A stretch of 40,507 nt of DNA. Source: Bryobacterales bacterium. Lineage in GTDB: Bacteria > Acidobacteriota > Terriglobia > Bryobacterales > Bryobacteraceae. A model generated the notes under the pieces. That model saw only the letters and a list, made by a program, of their open reading frames with translations, was not told where the DNA came from and did no database searches. Made by a program: the position numbers and the translations under genes. Within the stretch, counting starts at the first letter, position 1; the number at the start of each line of letters is the position of its first letter. The DNA is taken from assembly GCA_016789905.1 (NCBI GenBank), contig JAEUQC010000169.1, positions 1-40,507 on the forward strand, in the 5' to 3' direction. Shown in pieces: positions 24,049 to 31,931 of this stretch.

Positions 24049-27000
24049 TTAGAACGCGTATTTCAAGGCCATCTGCCACTGCCTGGGCACATAGTTGGCG
24101 AAGGCGCCGAAGATGCGTCCGGCCTGTCCTGGACAATCGACGCAGGAGTTCGGATTGGCCAGATTGGTGTGATTGGTGAAGTTGAAAGACTCCGCCCGGA
24201 ACTGAAGCGTGTGCCCCTCGCGAATGGGGAAGGTCTTGAAGAACGACATGTCGAGTTGCCCGAAGTTCGGGCCGACGATCTGGTTCCGCCCGACGGTGCC
24301 GAAGCGGGCGCGCTGCGGGCGCTGCCAGGGGCCATCGGATTGACCGTTGGCCGTGAGCGGAGCGCTCGTTGTTTTGAACCAACCGAACTGGCTTGGATCG
24401 GAGACGGAGAAATCGCCGATCAAGTCCGGGCGGCACCAGCCGGTGTCGCGATCGGCGTTGCAGTCGCGATAGCTGGGCGTAAACGGCTGGCCGGCCATGT
24501 AGCTCCACGAGCCGTTCAACTGCCAACCGCCGAACAGCATATCGAGGCCCTTGGCGGAGTTGGCCATGTACTTCCGGCCTTTACCGAATGGCACTTCATA
24601 CAGCGAGGCGAGGAAGAATACGTGGCGCCGATTGTTGTTCGATACGCCGCGGGCGAGTTTGGCGTCGCGCGGATAATAGGTTCCGTCGTAATCGATGTTC
24701 TTGGACCAAGTGTAATGCGACATGACGTTGAACCCGCCGGAGAATCGTTTGTCGAATTTCATCTGGAGCGAGTGGTAGTTATTGCTGGCGTCGCTGCCGT
24801 AGTAGCGGAGGTTCTGGGACCAGCCGAAGAGTTGGAAGAACGGTTTTCGCTGGTTGGTGGTGAGGGTTCCGAAGCCGTTGATGTCGGCCTGATTGGGGTC
24901 GTAGTCGCCGCCGGTGCCGGCGAAGACGTGGGTCCCCTTCGTGCCGACGTAACCAACTTCGAACGACGAGGTGGCGTTGATTTGCCGTTGGATGGTGAAG
25001 TTCCAGGCATCGACAGTTGGGAAGCGGATGGGGTTCGAGATGACGAACGCGGTGACGCCATTGGGCAGGATGTTCTTGCCGGTGGGGCCTTTGCGTTGGG
25101 CGGAAAGGATGGAGGCCGGGTCCAGCGGAGCGGGCCCGTTGGCCAGGGTAAATACCGAGTCAAAATTGTTGGCGGGCTGGGTGGACTGAATACCGAGAAT
25201 GGGCAGATTCTGCGTAACGTTGTGGCCAAAGATAGAACCAAAAACGCCGAGATTGAAGCCGCGGCCGTAGCCGGCGCGGATGACGGTTTTGGAATCGAAT
25301 TGATAGGCGAGGCCGAGGCGCGGGGCGAACAATTTATTTGAAGTTTTTACGTTGAGATCCAGCCCGACGCCGTCTTTTCCGGCGACGCCAACTTCCCCGG
25401 TGGAAAGGCTAACGAACCCGCCGTTTCCGGCACCATTGACGTACTGGGGCCGGTAGTTTTCGTAGCGCAAGCCGTAGTTGATAGTGAGTTTTTTGGTGAT
25501 GCGCCACTGGTCCTGCACGAAGAAGAAGAGCCTGTTCTGGGTTTCGCGCGCATCGAGCGAGTTCGACACGTAGCGTTCGAAGCGAGAGACATCGCCCATG
25601 AGGAACGAGGCAAGGCCGCTGCCGCCGCCGCTGGGCCCTTGGGTGCGGGCGGCGTCGAAGTTCAGTTCGCCGGAACGGTGGCGGTCGCTTGGCACGCGGA
25701 GGTTGTGGGCGCGGCGGAGATCGGCGCCGAATTTGAAGGTGTGGTTGCCTTGGATCTTCGTCCAGTTGTTCACGAACTGATACTGGTTTTCATCCTGGAT
25801 CAGCGGGCAGTTGCAACCGTTGACGCCGAGGGCGTAGCCGAACCGGAACAGGTTGCTGCCGTAGCCGTTGATGAAGAACGCGGGCATTCCGGAATTGAAA
25901 TTCGCATCGACGTTGAGGCCGGGAATGCCGGCGTCTTTGGCCGGGGAGGTGCCGATGCCATTGGGCTGGCCGAAGACGTGATAGCGCATGTAGCCGAAGC
26001 GGAAATCGGTAAGGAGGGTGGGTTTGATGTTGTAATCGAAGCCGCTGGCGATGGAGTGATTGCGGGAGTCGGAGGCTCCGGCATAGGCGTTGGTGGAGCC
26101 CGAGGCGTCGAGGCCCGGGCCGCCGGCGACGAGACCAAACGAACCCGGGGCGACCATGCCGAAATCCTGCATGGAGTAGCGCCCGAAGATGTGGATTTTG
26201 TCGGTTGTGTAGTGATCGACGCGGACGTTGAAGGCGTCGTCGTTGAAACGAACGCCGCCGGAGGAGGCGAAGTTCGGCTGGTCGAGCGCGGCGCTGGTGT
26301 TGGCGTCCGGAATGAGTTTCAAGAGGTTCTGGGTTTGCGGGGAGAGGCGGCTGGCGGGAATACGATTGCCGGGGAACTGTGTGCGCTGGGCGGGCGTACC
26401 GGTGAGCGGATCGAAGATATTGATGCCAGTGGCGCTGAGGTCGCCGGTGCGCTCCAGGGCGCTGGGGACGCGGAGGAGCGCGCCGCCGCCGGTGTTGCGG
26501 CGGGTGCCCTGGTAGTCACCGAAGTAGAAGAGTTTGTTCTTGATGGCGGCGCCGCCGAAGGATGCGCCGAACTGGTTCCACTGGGTGAGCGGGATGAGAC
26601 GGCCATTCGAGTTAGGAATGGGTTTGGATTGGGTGAACGGGTTGCGCGCGATCATGTGATCGTTGCGGAGGAATTCAAAGACGGACCCGTGCATCTGGTT
26701 GGTTCCGGCTTTCGTTTGAGCGCTGACGACGCCGGCGCTGGCGACGCCGAATTCGGCGTCGTAGTTGGCGGTGGTGATCTTGGCTTCGGTGACCGATTCG
26801 AGAGTCGGGTTGATAACTATCCAGCCGAGGACGGCGTCGTGATTATCGGTTCCGTCGAGCAGATGGGAGGTGCCGGCGAAGCTTTGGCCGTTGACCAACA
26901 TGCGGTAGGAGCCCTGCGGGTTCTCCGCGGAAGCGGCGGTGAGCGAAGTGGGGAAACTGACCACGCCAGGGGTCATGAGTTGGAAGTTAGTGAAGCGGCG

Positions 27001-27447
27001 GTTGAGGACCGGCAGTTCGGTGACGGTGCGCTCGGTATAAGTGGCGGCGACATCGCTGCGCTCTGTTTTGAGGATTCCGGCCTCGGAAGTTACCTCGATG
27101 GTCTGGTTCATTTCGCCAACCTGGAGGTGGGCGTCGACGCGGAGTTCGGTATCGACCGACACGGGGACGTTCTCCTGAACATAGGCCTTGAACCCGCCGG
27201 CTTCCACGCGTACGCGATAGCGGCCAACGATGAGGAACCGTTGGGTGAAATTACCGGATTCGTTGGTGGTGGTGGTTTGCGTGACATCACGCCCCATGTC
27301 CGTGATGATGACCTTGGCGCCCGGGACGGCGGCGCCAGAGGAATCAGAGACGGTTCCGACGATGGTGCCGTAGACGGCTTGTCCCCACGATGGCGCGGAG
27401 GCCAACAGGAACGCGAGCAAAGACAACGCAGCAAACCTGGTGCGCAT
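24049..27447 (-). CDS. Oar-like TonB-dependent outer-membrane receptor (first copy)
   Basis: A 1132-residue outer-membrane receptor. The signal peptide ends near SAPSWGQA. A carboxypeptidase-regulatory-like domain spans about 27-110 (GTIVGTVSDSSGAAVPGAKV, VGRYRVRVEAGGFKAY). Plug motifs follow (ELPVLNRRFTNFQLMTPGV, HLLDGTDNHDAVLGW, NYDAEFGVASAGVVSAQTKA) and then a barrel ending in KYAF with a terminal Phe. AGGGGG lies 4 nt before ATG 27447 and a promoter-like sequence lies 48-77 bp upstream. It leads a two-gene unit with the TPR protein. It is diverged from the second receptor rather than a recent copy. The substrate is unknown. Confidence 0.94.
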   Translation of the reverse strand: MRTRFAALSLLAFLLASAPSWGQAVYGTIVGTVSDSSGAAVPGAKVIITDMGRDVTQTTTTNESGNFTQRFLIVGRYRVRVEAGGFKAYVQENVPVSVDTELRVDAHLQVGEMNQTIEVTSEAGILKTERSDVAATYTERTVTELPVLNRRFTNFQLMTPGVVSFPTSLTAASAENPQGSYRMLVNGQSFAGTSHLLDGTDNHDAVLGWIVINPTLESVTEAKITTANYDAEFGVASAGVVSAQTKAGTNQMHGSVFEFLRNDHMIARNPFTQSKPIPNSNGRLIPLTQWNQFGASFGGAAIKNKLFYFGDYQGTRRNTGGGALLRVPSALERTGDLSATGINIFDPLTGTPAQRTQFPGNRIPASRLSPQTQNLLKLIPDANTSAALDQPNFASSGGVRFNDDAFNVRVDHYTTDKIHIFGRYSMQDFGMVAPGSFGLVAGGPGLDASGSTNAYAGASDSRNHSIASGFDYNIKPTLLTDFRFGYMRYHVFGQPNGIGTSPAKDAGIPGLNVDANFNSGMPAFFINGYGSNLFRFGYALGVNGCNCPLIQDENQYQFVNNWTKIQGNHTFKFGADLRRAHNLRVPSDRHRSGELNFDAARTQGPSGGGSGLASFLMGDVSRFERYVSNSLDARETQNRLFFFVQDQWRITKKLTINYGLRYENYRPQYVNGAGNGGFVSLSTGEVGVAGKDGVGLDLNVKTSNKLFAPRLGLAYQFDSKTVIRAGYGRGFNLGVFGSIFGHNVTQNLPILGIQSTQPANNFDSVFTLANGPAPLDPASILSAQRKGPTGKNILPNGVTAFVISNPIRFPTVDAWNFTIQRQINATSSFEVGYVGTKGTHVFAGTGGDYDPNQADINGFGTLTTNQRKPFFQLFGWSQNLRYYGSDASNNYHSLQMKFDKRFSGGFNVMSHYTWSKNIDYDGTYYPRDAKLARGVSNNNRRHVFFLASLYEVPFGKGRKYMANSAKGLDMLFGGWQLNGSWSYMAGQPFTPSYRDCNADRDTGWCRPDLIGDFSVSDPSQFGWFKTTSAPLTANGQSDGPWQRPQRARFGTVGRNQIVGPNFGQLDMSFFKTFPIREGHTLQFRAESFNFTNHTNLANPNSCVDCPGQAGRIFGAFANYVPRQWQMALKYAF

Positions 27448-27494
27448 ACTTCCCCCTATGAGTCAGTCTTCCAGGCTAGATCCTGGATCGGATG

Positions 27495-27524
27495 ATGCTA
27501 TTGAATAGCCGGAGGGGTAGTCAA
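27495..27524 (-). promoter_or_regulatory. Sigma-70-like promoter of the first receptor operon
   Basis: On the minus strand TTGACT (27524-27519) and TAGCAT (27500-27495) are 18 bp apart, matching the -35 at 5 of 6 and the -10 at 4 of 6 positions, upstream of the receptor start at 27447. Confidence 0.5.
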
Positions 27525-27588
27525 GAATCCGCGCATTAATATTTTGCAAAAAAGGAAAAATTCACGATGTTAACGGGGAACCTGGCGA

Positions 27589-28368
27589 TTAGAAGCAGGG
27601 CTTGAGCAAAGTTACTTTGGTGTAGGCCACCTGGAACCCCTGGCGTTCGTAGTTGCGCTGGGACTGGCTGCCGGGAGAGGCGTCGGCGGTGGCGAGGTCA
27701 CAGCCGGCCTGGGCGGCGAGCGAAAGGCGGGAGCGGATGAGCTTTGCTTGGAGCCCATGGCCGCGGTAGAGGCGGCGCGTACCGTCGCACTGGAAAACGG
27801 CGAGTCCATCGCGGATGTCGAGTTGGGCGCCGGCGGCGAGGAGCGCGCCGTCGCGGATTACAAGGTTGGTACAGGTGGGGAGAGCGAACAAAGTGCGACC
27901 CAATTCACACCCCATGTTTGTGGATTCGCCGAAGAAGGATTCGGCCATGGCGCCGCTCCATTCGGCAGCATCGGCGGCGGTGGCGACGTCAAGATCGGCG
28001 GGCGCGATGTCGGCGGCGGTGATGGCGCGGATGAGCGTGTTTTCGAATGTGCCGAACTCGTAGCCACGGAAAGCGAGGTTGGTGAAGATGGCCGGGTCAG
28101 CGAAAGGTGTGAGGGTGATGGTAACGGGCGCCATGCGTTCGGCGAAGAACTGTTCAACCTCGTCGAGTCGCCAATCGGCAAAGCCGGCGCCGCGCACTTG
28201 GGTGAGAGGGGACTCTTCGTTAAGAAATACGGCGACGCCGCTGCCGGCGGCCATGGCGACGGCTTCCGATTGCGCGAACAGGCCGCGGTGCGCCTGGACA
28301 GCATCGTATCCAAGCGCGGCCGAGGCCTGTTCGAGTCTCCTGGCCAGTTCGATACCGGCGTGAATCAT
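27589..28368 (-). CDS. GNAT-family N-acetyltransferase
   Basis: A 259-residue protein. The C-terminal half carries the acetyl-CoA-binding GNAT core: a beta strand (GLAVFQCDGTRRLYRGHG), the pyrophosphate-loop region RGHGLQAKLI and the late motif NYERQGFQVAYTKV. The N-terminal half is less conserved and may be a degenerate second GNAT unit. It probably acetylates an amine-bearing small molecule; the substrate is unknown. Its ATG overlaps the stop of the enolase-superfamily gene as ATGA, so the two are translationally coupled. Confidence 0.85.
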   Translation of the reverse strand: MIHAGIELARRLEQASAALGYDAVQAHRGLFAQSEAVAMAAGSGVAVFLNEESPLTQVRGAGFADWRLDEVEQFFAERMAPVTITLTPFADPAIFTNLAFRGYEFGTFENTLIRAITAADIAPADLDVATAADAAEWSGAMAESFFGESTNMGCELGRTLFALPTCTNLVIRDGALLAAGAQLDIRDGLAVFQCDGTRRLYRGHGLQAKLIRSRLSLAAQAGCDLATADASPGSQSQRNYERQGFQVAYTKVTLLKPCF

Positions 28369-29732
28369 CCGCGCGCCGGCGCGCCGGCGAAGCTGAAGAG
28401 CCGATCGTTCGTGCGGTCCTTATCCCATTCGGGCGTGGGCAAGAAGTAGCCGGGGAATTCAGGGTGGATGTGTTTCTTGACCACTTCGTCATTGAGCGTG
28501 ACGCCGAGGCCGGGAGCGTTGGGCACCGTGATGAAGCCTTTGTCGACGATGGGCTTGGGAATGCCGTTGACCATGTCTTCCCACCATGGCACATCGGCGG
28601 AGTGGAATTCCATGACGAGGAAGCCCTCGGTGGCGGCGGCGCAGTGAACATTGGCCATGGCGGAGACGGGCGTGCCGGCAAAATGCATGGCCATGGGGAC
28701 GCCGTATTCGGCGATGGCGTCGCCGATTTTCTTAGTTTCCAAGATGCCGCCGGAGGAGGCGAGATCGGGATGGAGAATGTCAACGGCGTGGGCCTTGGCT
28801 AGTTCGATGAATGGCTCTTTGAGGAAGATGTCTTCGCCGGTGAGGGTGGGGATATCGACGGCGTCGGTGATCTTCTTCCACAGTTCTGTGTTCTGCCAGG
28901 GGATCATGTCTTCGAGCCAGGCGAGATTGTATTTTTCAAGCGCCTTGCCCAGGCGGATGCAGGAGTTGAGGCCAATGTGACCGAAGTGATCGGCGGCGAG
29001 CGGGACATCGTAGCCGAGCGATTCACGCACGCGGCCGACGTATTCCGCGAGCATTTCTACGCCTTTGGGCGTGAGTTCCATGCCGGTGAACATGTGGGGC
29101 GTCATGAAAGCTTCACGCGGGGTGAGGCCGATGGGCTGCGTGAGCGTGCCGGGAATCTTGGAAATGAGACCGACGCCGACATCCATTTTGAGCCAAGTGA
29201 AACCGCGGTCGCGGCGCTCCTTGACGCGCTGGGCCATGACGTTGGTATCGGGCGAGGAATCGGTATCGGCATAGAGGCGAATGCGGTCGCGGAACTTGCC
29301 GCCCAGCATTTGGTACACGGGAACGTTGTAGGCCTTGCCGGCGAGATCCCAGAGGGCCATTTCCACACCACACACACCGCCGGCCTGGCGGGCGTGGAAG
29401 CCGAACTGCTTGATCTTGCGGAAGAGCTTGTCGACGTTGCAGGGGTTTTCGCCGAGCAGGAGGCGCTTCAGCATGAGGGCGTAATTGCGGCTGGCGCCGT
29501 CGCGCACTTCACCGAGGCCGTAGATACCTTGGTTGGTATCGATACGGATGAGCGGACATGTCATAGGCGCGCCCTGGACGACGGCGATGCGCATGTCGGT
29601 GATCTTCAGATCGGACGGTTTTGAGTTCGTGTTGACCTGGCCTTGGTAGGCTTCGAGGTCCGAATCGGCCCAGATGGCGGCGGCTCCAGCGCCAGCTAGC
29701 GTACGGAGCAATTGACGGCGGTTGGCAGGCAT
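28365..29732 (-). CDS. Enolase-superfamily (mandelate racemase-like) dehydratase, Tat-exported
   Basis: A 455-residue protein with an N-terminal Tat-like signal (NRRQLLRTLAGAGAAA). The capping domain spans about 40-160 and the barrel follows. The expected metal ligands are Asp248 (PLAADHFG), Glu274 (AWLED) and Glu300 (TLTGED), with His350 as a possible general acid/base and a lysine at LKMD near 182. The insert after LKMD (about 185-222) resembles the gluconate/mannonate-type acid-sugar dehydratase branch, so sugar-acid dehydration is the best guess. ATG 29732 is preferred since the frame further upstream enters a hairpin; AGGAG is 15 nt away, rather far. Together with the GNAT gene it forms a two-gene unit. 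Confidence 0.88.
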   Translation of the reverse strand: MPANRRQLLRTLAGAGAAAIWADSDLEAYQGQVNTNSKPSDLKITDMRIAVVQGAPMTCPLIRIDTNQGIYGLGEVRDGASRNYALMLKRLLLGENPCNVDKLFRKIKQFGFHARQAGGVCGVEMALWDLAGKAYNVPVYQMLGGKFRDRIRLYADTDSSPDTNVMAQRVKERRDRGFTWLKMDVGVGLISKIPGTLTQPIGLTPREAFMTPHMFTGMELTPKGVEMLAEYVGRVRESLGYDVPLAADHFGHIGLNSCIRLGKALEKYNLAWLEDMIPWQNTELWKKITDAVDIPTLTGEDIFLKEPFIELAKAHAVDILHPDLASSGGILETKKIGDAIAEYGVPMAMHFAGTPVSAMANVHCAAATEGFLVMEFHSADVPWWEDMVNGIPKPIVDKGFITVPNAPGLGVTLNDEVVKKHIHPEFPGYFLPTPEWDKDRTNDRLFSFAGAPARG

Positions 29733-29766
29733 GATGATTGCATCATACTCCTGTTGAAACCCCTGC

Positions 29767-29791
29767 AAATCGGGCCTTTTTAGCCCGATTT
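29767..29791 (-). terminator. Hairpin after the radical SAM gene
   Basis: AAATCGGGC (29767-29775) pairs with GCCCGATTT (29783-29791), starting 6 nt after the radical SAM stop. Only a short T-run follows, so termination is probable but not certain. It separates that gene from the enolase-superfamily gene. Confidence 0.5.
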
Positions 29792-29797
29792 AGGGAG

Positions 29798-31162
29798 TTA
29801 GAAGTCCGCGAGGAGGCGCAGAGTGCGCGAGTCGAAAAACGCGGGGTTGGCGGCACGGACGTAGCTACGGATTTCGGCGGGGCCGATATTGACCTGGGTG
29901 TGGTCCCAGTCGCATTGGGTGCAGAAAGGCGGGTGGCTGGAGGTGACCTGGCGGCCGGCGAAATGGGCCCTGGCTTGGTGGTACATGGGTGCATTGAAAA
30001 CGTCATGGCCTGGGGTGTTGAGCTGATCGAAAACGAGGGCACCGGAAGCGGGCGGGGCGCCGCAGCAAGGCATGATGCGGCCGCCGGCGTCCATGACGAC
30101 ATTCTTGTAGAGCCAATGGCAGGTGTGGCCGGCGGAGGCGGGCGCATCGTGGATTGGGAGGGTCCAGGGGGATTGGTAGGCGCGCGTGATGATGGCGGCG
30201 TCGAGGCTGTCGGGGAAGGGGTTCCAGTTGCTGGCGCCAGCGAGAGTTGGCCGCGGATCGAGGCGATGGACGCGGCCCTTGATGGGCGCGGGGCGAATGG
30301 AAGGATCATCCCAGCCGACGTCGAATGGGTTCACGACACGAAATTCGTTGACGCCCAGTTGACGCGCCTTTTCCATTGCCAGCGGCATTTCGTGCACGTT
30401 GTGTTCAAAGGCCAGAAAGTTCCAGGAAAGGACGGGAGTTTTTTTGCGGAGGTGGCGTTTGGCCGCCACCAGCTTTTCGACGTTTGCGAGGACGAGGGCC
30501 AGATCGCCATTGCGGCGGAACTGTTCGTAGACGCCCTGCGTGGCGCCATCGATGGACATGACCATAAAATCGAGGCCGGAGAGCACGATGGCATCGGCGT
30601 CCAATTTACGGACGGAGAGGCTGGTGGAAAGCGCGGTGCGGATGAGGTGGGACTTGAGTTGGCGAATGAGGGCGGGGGTTTGCAGGTTGAGCAGCGGCTC
30701 CCCGTAGTTGCAAAGATAGGCGCCGACGGCGTGGGGGCCGTAGAGTTCCAGGAGACTTGCAAGGCGTGGGGAGGAGAGCGTGCCGTTGGGCCAACTGAAG
30801 AGGCCGCGCTGCTCGTTGTGGGTGGAATGAACACAGCCGGGACAGGCGAGTTGGCAGGTGTTGGAAGGGTCGATGACAAGGCCGAAGGGGCGCGAGGCGA
30901 CGGCGAGGCTACGTCGCTCGAAATCGAATCGAGCGAGAAGAAGGTTGAGCAGTTTGACGGTTAAGGCCTGGGCTTCGAGGGTGTCGAATTTATCGCGCAG
31001 TTTCGCGTGCAGGCGGGGTTTGGCCTGTTCCAGGATGGTGATGGCGGCGGCTTGCGTGGGGCACTGGCGCAGATCCCGGGCGACGGACGCGAGGGTGGGG
31101 TAGGCCGTGGCGCCCCCATAGAGGGACGCGGGGACGTAGCGGTGGAACAGTGCCCCGAAGAT
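29798..31162 (-). CDS. Radical SAM/SPASM enzyme with probable ATC start
   Basis: A 454-residue enzyme. Translating upstream of the only usable TTG (30604, residue 187) shows that the same open frame carries NTCQLACPGC, giving Cys103, Cys107 and Cys110, the CxxxCxxC cluster that binds the SAM-cleaving iron-sulfur centre; CNYGEPLLN follows at 151. A SPASM-like C-terminal domain has Cys348, the Cys366-Cys367 pair (GRIMPCC) and FCTQC (414, 417), for auxiliary clusters. SPASM enzymes typically modify peptides or proteins. No ATG, GTG or TTG exists in frame before the cluster. AGGAGG at 31169-31174 lies 6 nt before ATC 31162, so I infer AUC initiation coupled to the preceding gene. A CTG at 31150 or a base error are alternatives. 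Confidence 0.8.
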   Translation of the reverse strand: MFGALFHRYVPASLYGGATAYPTLASVARDLRQCPTQAAAITILEQAKPRLHAKLRDKFDTLEAQALTVKLLNLLLARFDFERRSLAVASRPFGLVIDPSNTCQLACPGCVHSTHNEQRGLFSWPNGTLSSPRLASLLELYGPHAVGAYLCNYGEPLLNLQTPALIRQLKSHLIRTALSTSLSVRKLDADAIVLSGLDFMVMSIDGATQGVYEQFRRNGDLALVLANVEKLVAAKRHLRKKTPVLSWNFLAFEHNVHEMPLAMEKARQLGVNEFRVVNPFDVGWDDPSIRPAPIKGRVHRLDPRPTLAGASNWNPFPDSLDAAIITRAYQSPWTLPIHDAPASAGHTCHWLYKNVVMDAGGRIMPCCGAPPASGALVFDQLNTPGHDVFNAPMYHQARAHFAGRQVTSSHPPFCTQCDWDHTQVNIGPAEIRSYVRAANPAFFDSRTLRLLADF

Positions 31163-31168
31163 AGCGCG

Positions 31169-31174
31169 CCTCCT
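31169..31174 (-). promoter_or_regulatory. Perfect Shine-Dalgarno overlapping the upstream stop
   Basis: AGGAGG on the minus strand shares bases with the TAG stop (31173-31175) of the preceding gene and lies 6 nt before ATC 31162. It is the main evidence for the radical SAM start. Confidence 0.75.
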
Positions 31175-31880
31175 ACGGTGCGGGCTTGGCCGCGGACTTC
31201 TTCAGTGTCAGCGGCATACTGTTGCCGTTCTGGCTCCAATCGCCAGATAGCGCTGTGCCCTCTTTGTTGAGCGTGGCGGAGTAAGCGCCGTTGACGGCTT
31301 TTACGTCGGCGGTCAGCTTGCCGTCCTTGGCGGTGATGGCGGAGACGGGAATCTGCGCGCCGCCCTGATCGATGCTGGTGAGCGTGGCTTTGGCGGCGCC
31401 GGCGGCGTTGGCGATGGAGAGGCGCAGACGCAAGCCGGGACCTTCCAACGTGCCTTCCCACTCGCCAGCGAATTCAGGGGCAACGGCGGGGCTATCCTTC
31501 GGCACGTCCACCTTGGGCGCGCCAGCGTGGGAGAGCTTCAAGGGCAACGAATTGGGGCCTTGCGAGAATTGGCCGTCCCACACTTTGCCATCGGCGGAGA
31601 GTTTACCGGCGAAGCCAGGACCGCCGGGGCCACCGGGGATCTTGAACTTCCACTGTCCTTCCTCCAGGCGAATGTCACTGAGCGGGAGCGTGGCGCCCTG
31701 CTCGACGATTGACATGGAGCCAATCCAGCCATTGCCGGCCTTGTCGATATCGAAGGCGACGGCCATGGAGCGGTTAGGCAGATCGATGGCGCCGGTCCAG
31801 TGGCCGCGCGGTTCATCGGGAGACTGAGCGAGGGCGGCACAGGCGAGCGCGAGGGCCGACAGATAGAGCTTTGTGGTCAT
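31173..31880 (-). CDS. Secreted protein with duplicated beta-rich domain
   Basis: A 235-residue protein with signal peptide MTTKLYLSALALACAALAQ. It consists of two homologous units, residues 26-118 and 139-228: GHWTGAID aligns with GEWEGTLE, VEQGATLPLSDI with IDQGGAQIPVSAI, and WDGQFSQGPNSLPLKL with LSGDWSQNGNSMPLTL. The pattern suggests a lipocalin-like beta sheet or barrel. Similar units are, from memory, attached to serine hydrolases in Acidobacteria, and a serine hydrolase gene lies 51 bp upstream here. A Gly/Pro loop GGPGGPGF interrupts the first unit. Its stop overlaps the Shine-Dalgarno of the radical SAM gene. Function unknown. Confidence 0.82.
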   Translation of the reverse strand: MTTKLYLSALALACAALAQSPDEPRGHWTGAIDLPNRSMAVAFDIDKAGNGWIGSMSIVEQGATLPLSDIRLEEGQWKFKIPGGPGGPGFAGKLSADGKVWDGQFSQGPNSLPLKLSHAGAPKVDVPKDSPAVAPEFAGEWEGTLEGPGLRLRLSIANAAGAAKATLTSIDQGGAQIPVSAITAKDGKLTADVKAVNGAYSATLNKEGTALSGDWSQNGNSMPLTLKKSAAKPAP

Positions 31881-31931
31881 GAGCGGGCAACTCCTTCCCG
31901 GTTGTACGCGGCGCTGCCGGAAAAAGTTCCT

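Noticed and set aside
25639..27495. A 618-codon plus-strand frame opposite the first Oar-like receptor
   Set aside because: It is an antisense shadow caused by strong third-position bias in the receptor gene; its translation is low-complexity Gly/Ala/Val/Glu with no domain. Similar shadows at 19270-20388, 21373-22773, 22719-24179, 24004-25341, 29738-30964 and 32172-33158 are rejected for the same reason.
29798..30604. Radical SAM gene as a 268-residue protein starting at TTG 30604
   Set aside because: It would remove the CxxxCxxC cluster that lies upstream in the same open frame, and there is no Shine-Dalgarno there. The 454-residue version is favoured.
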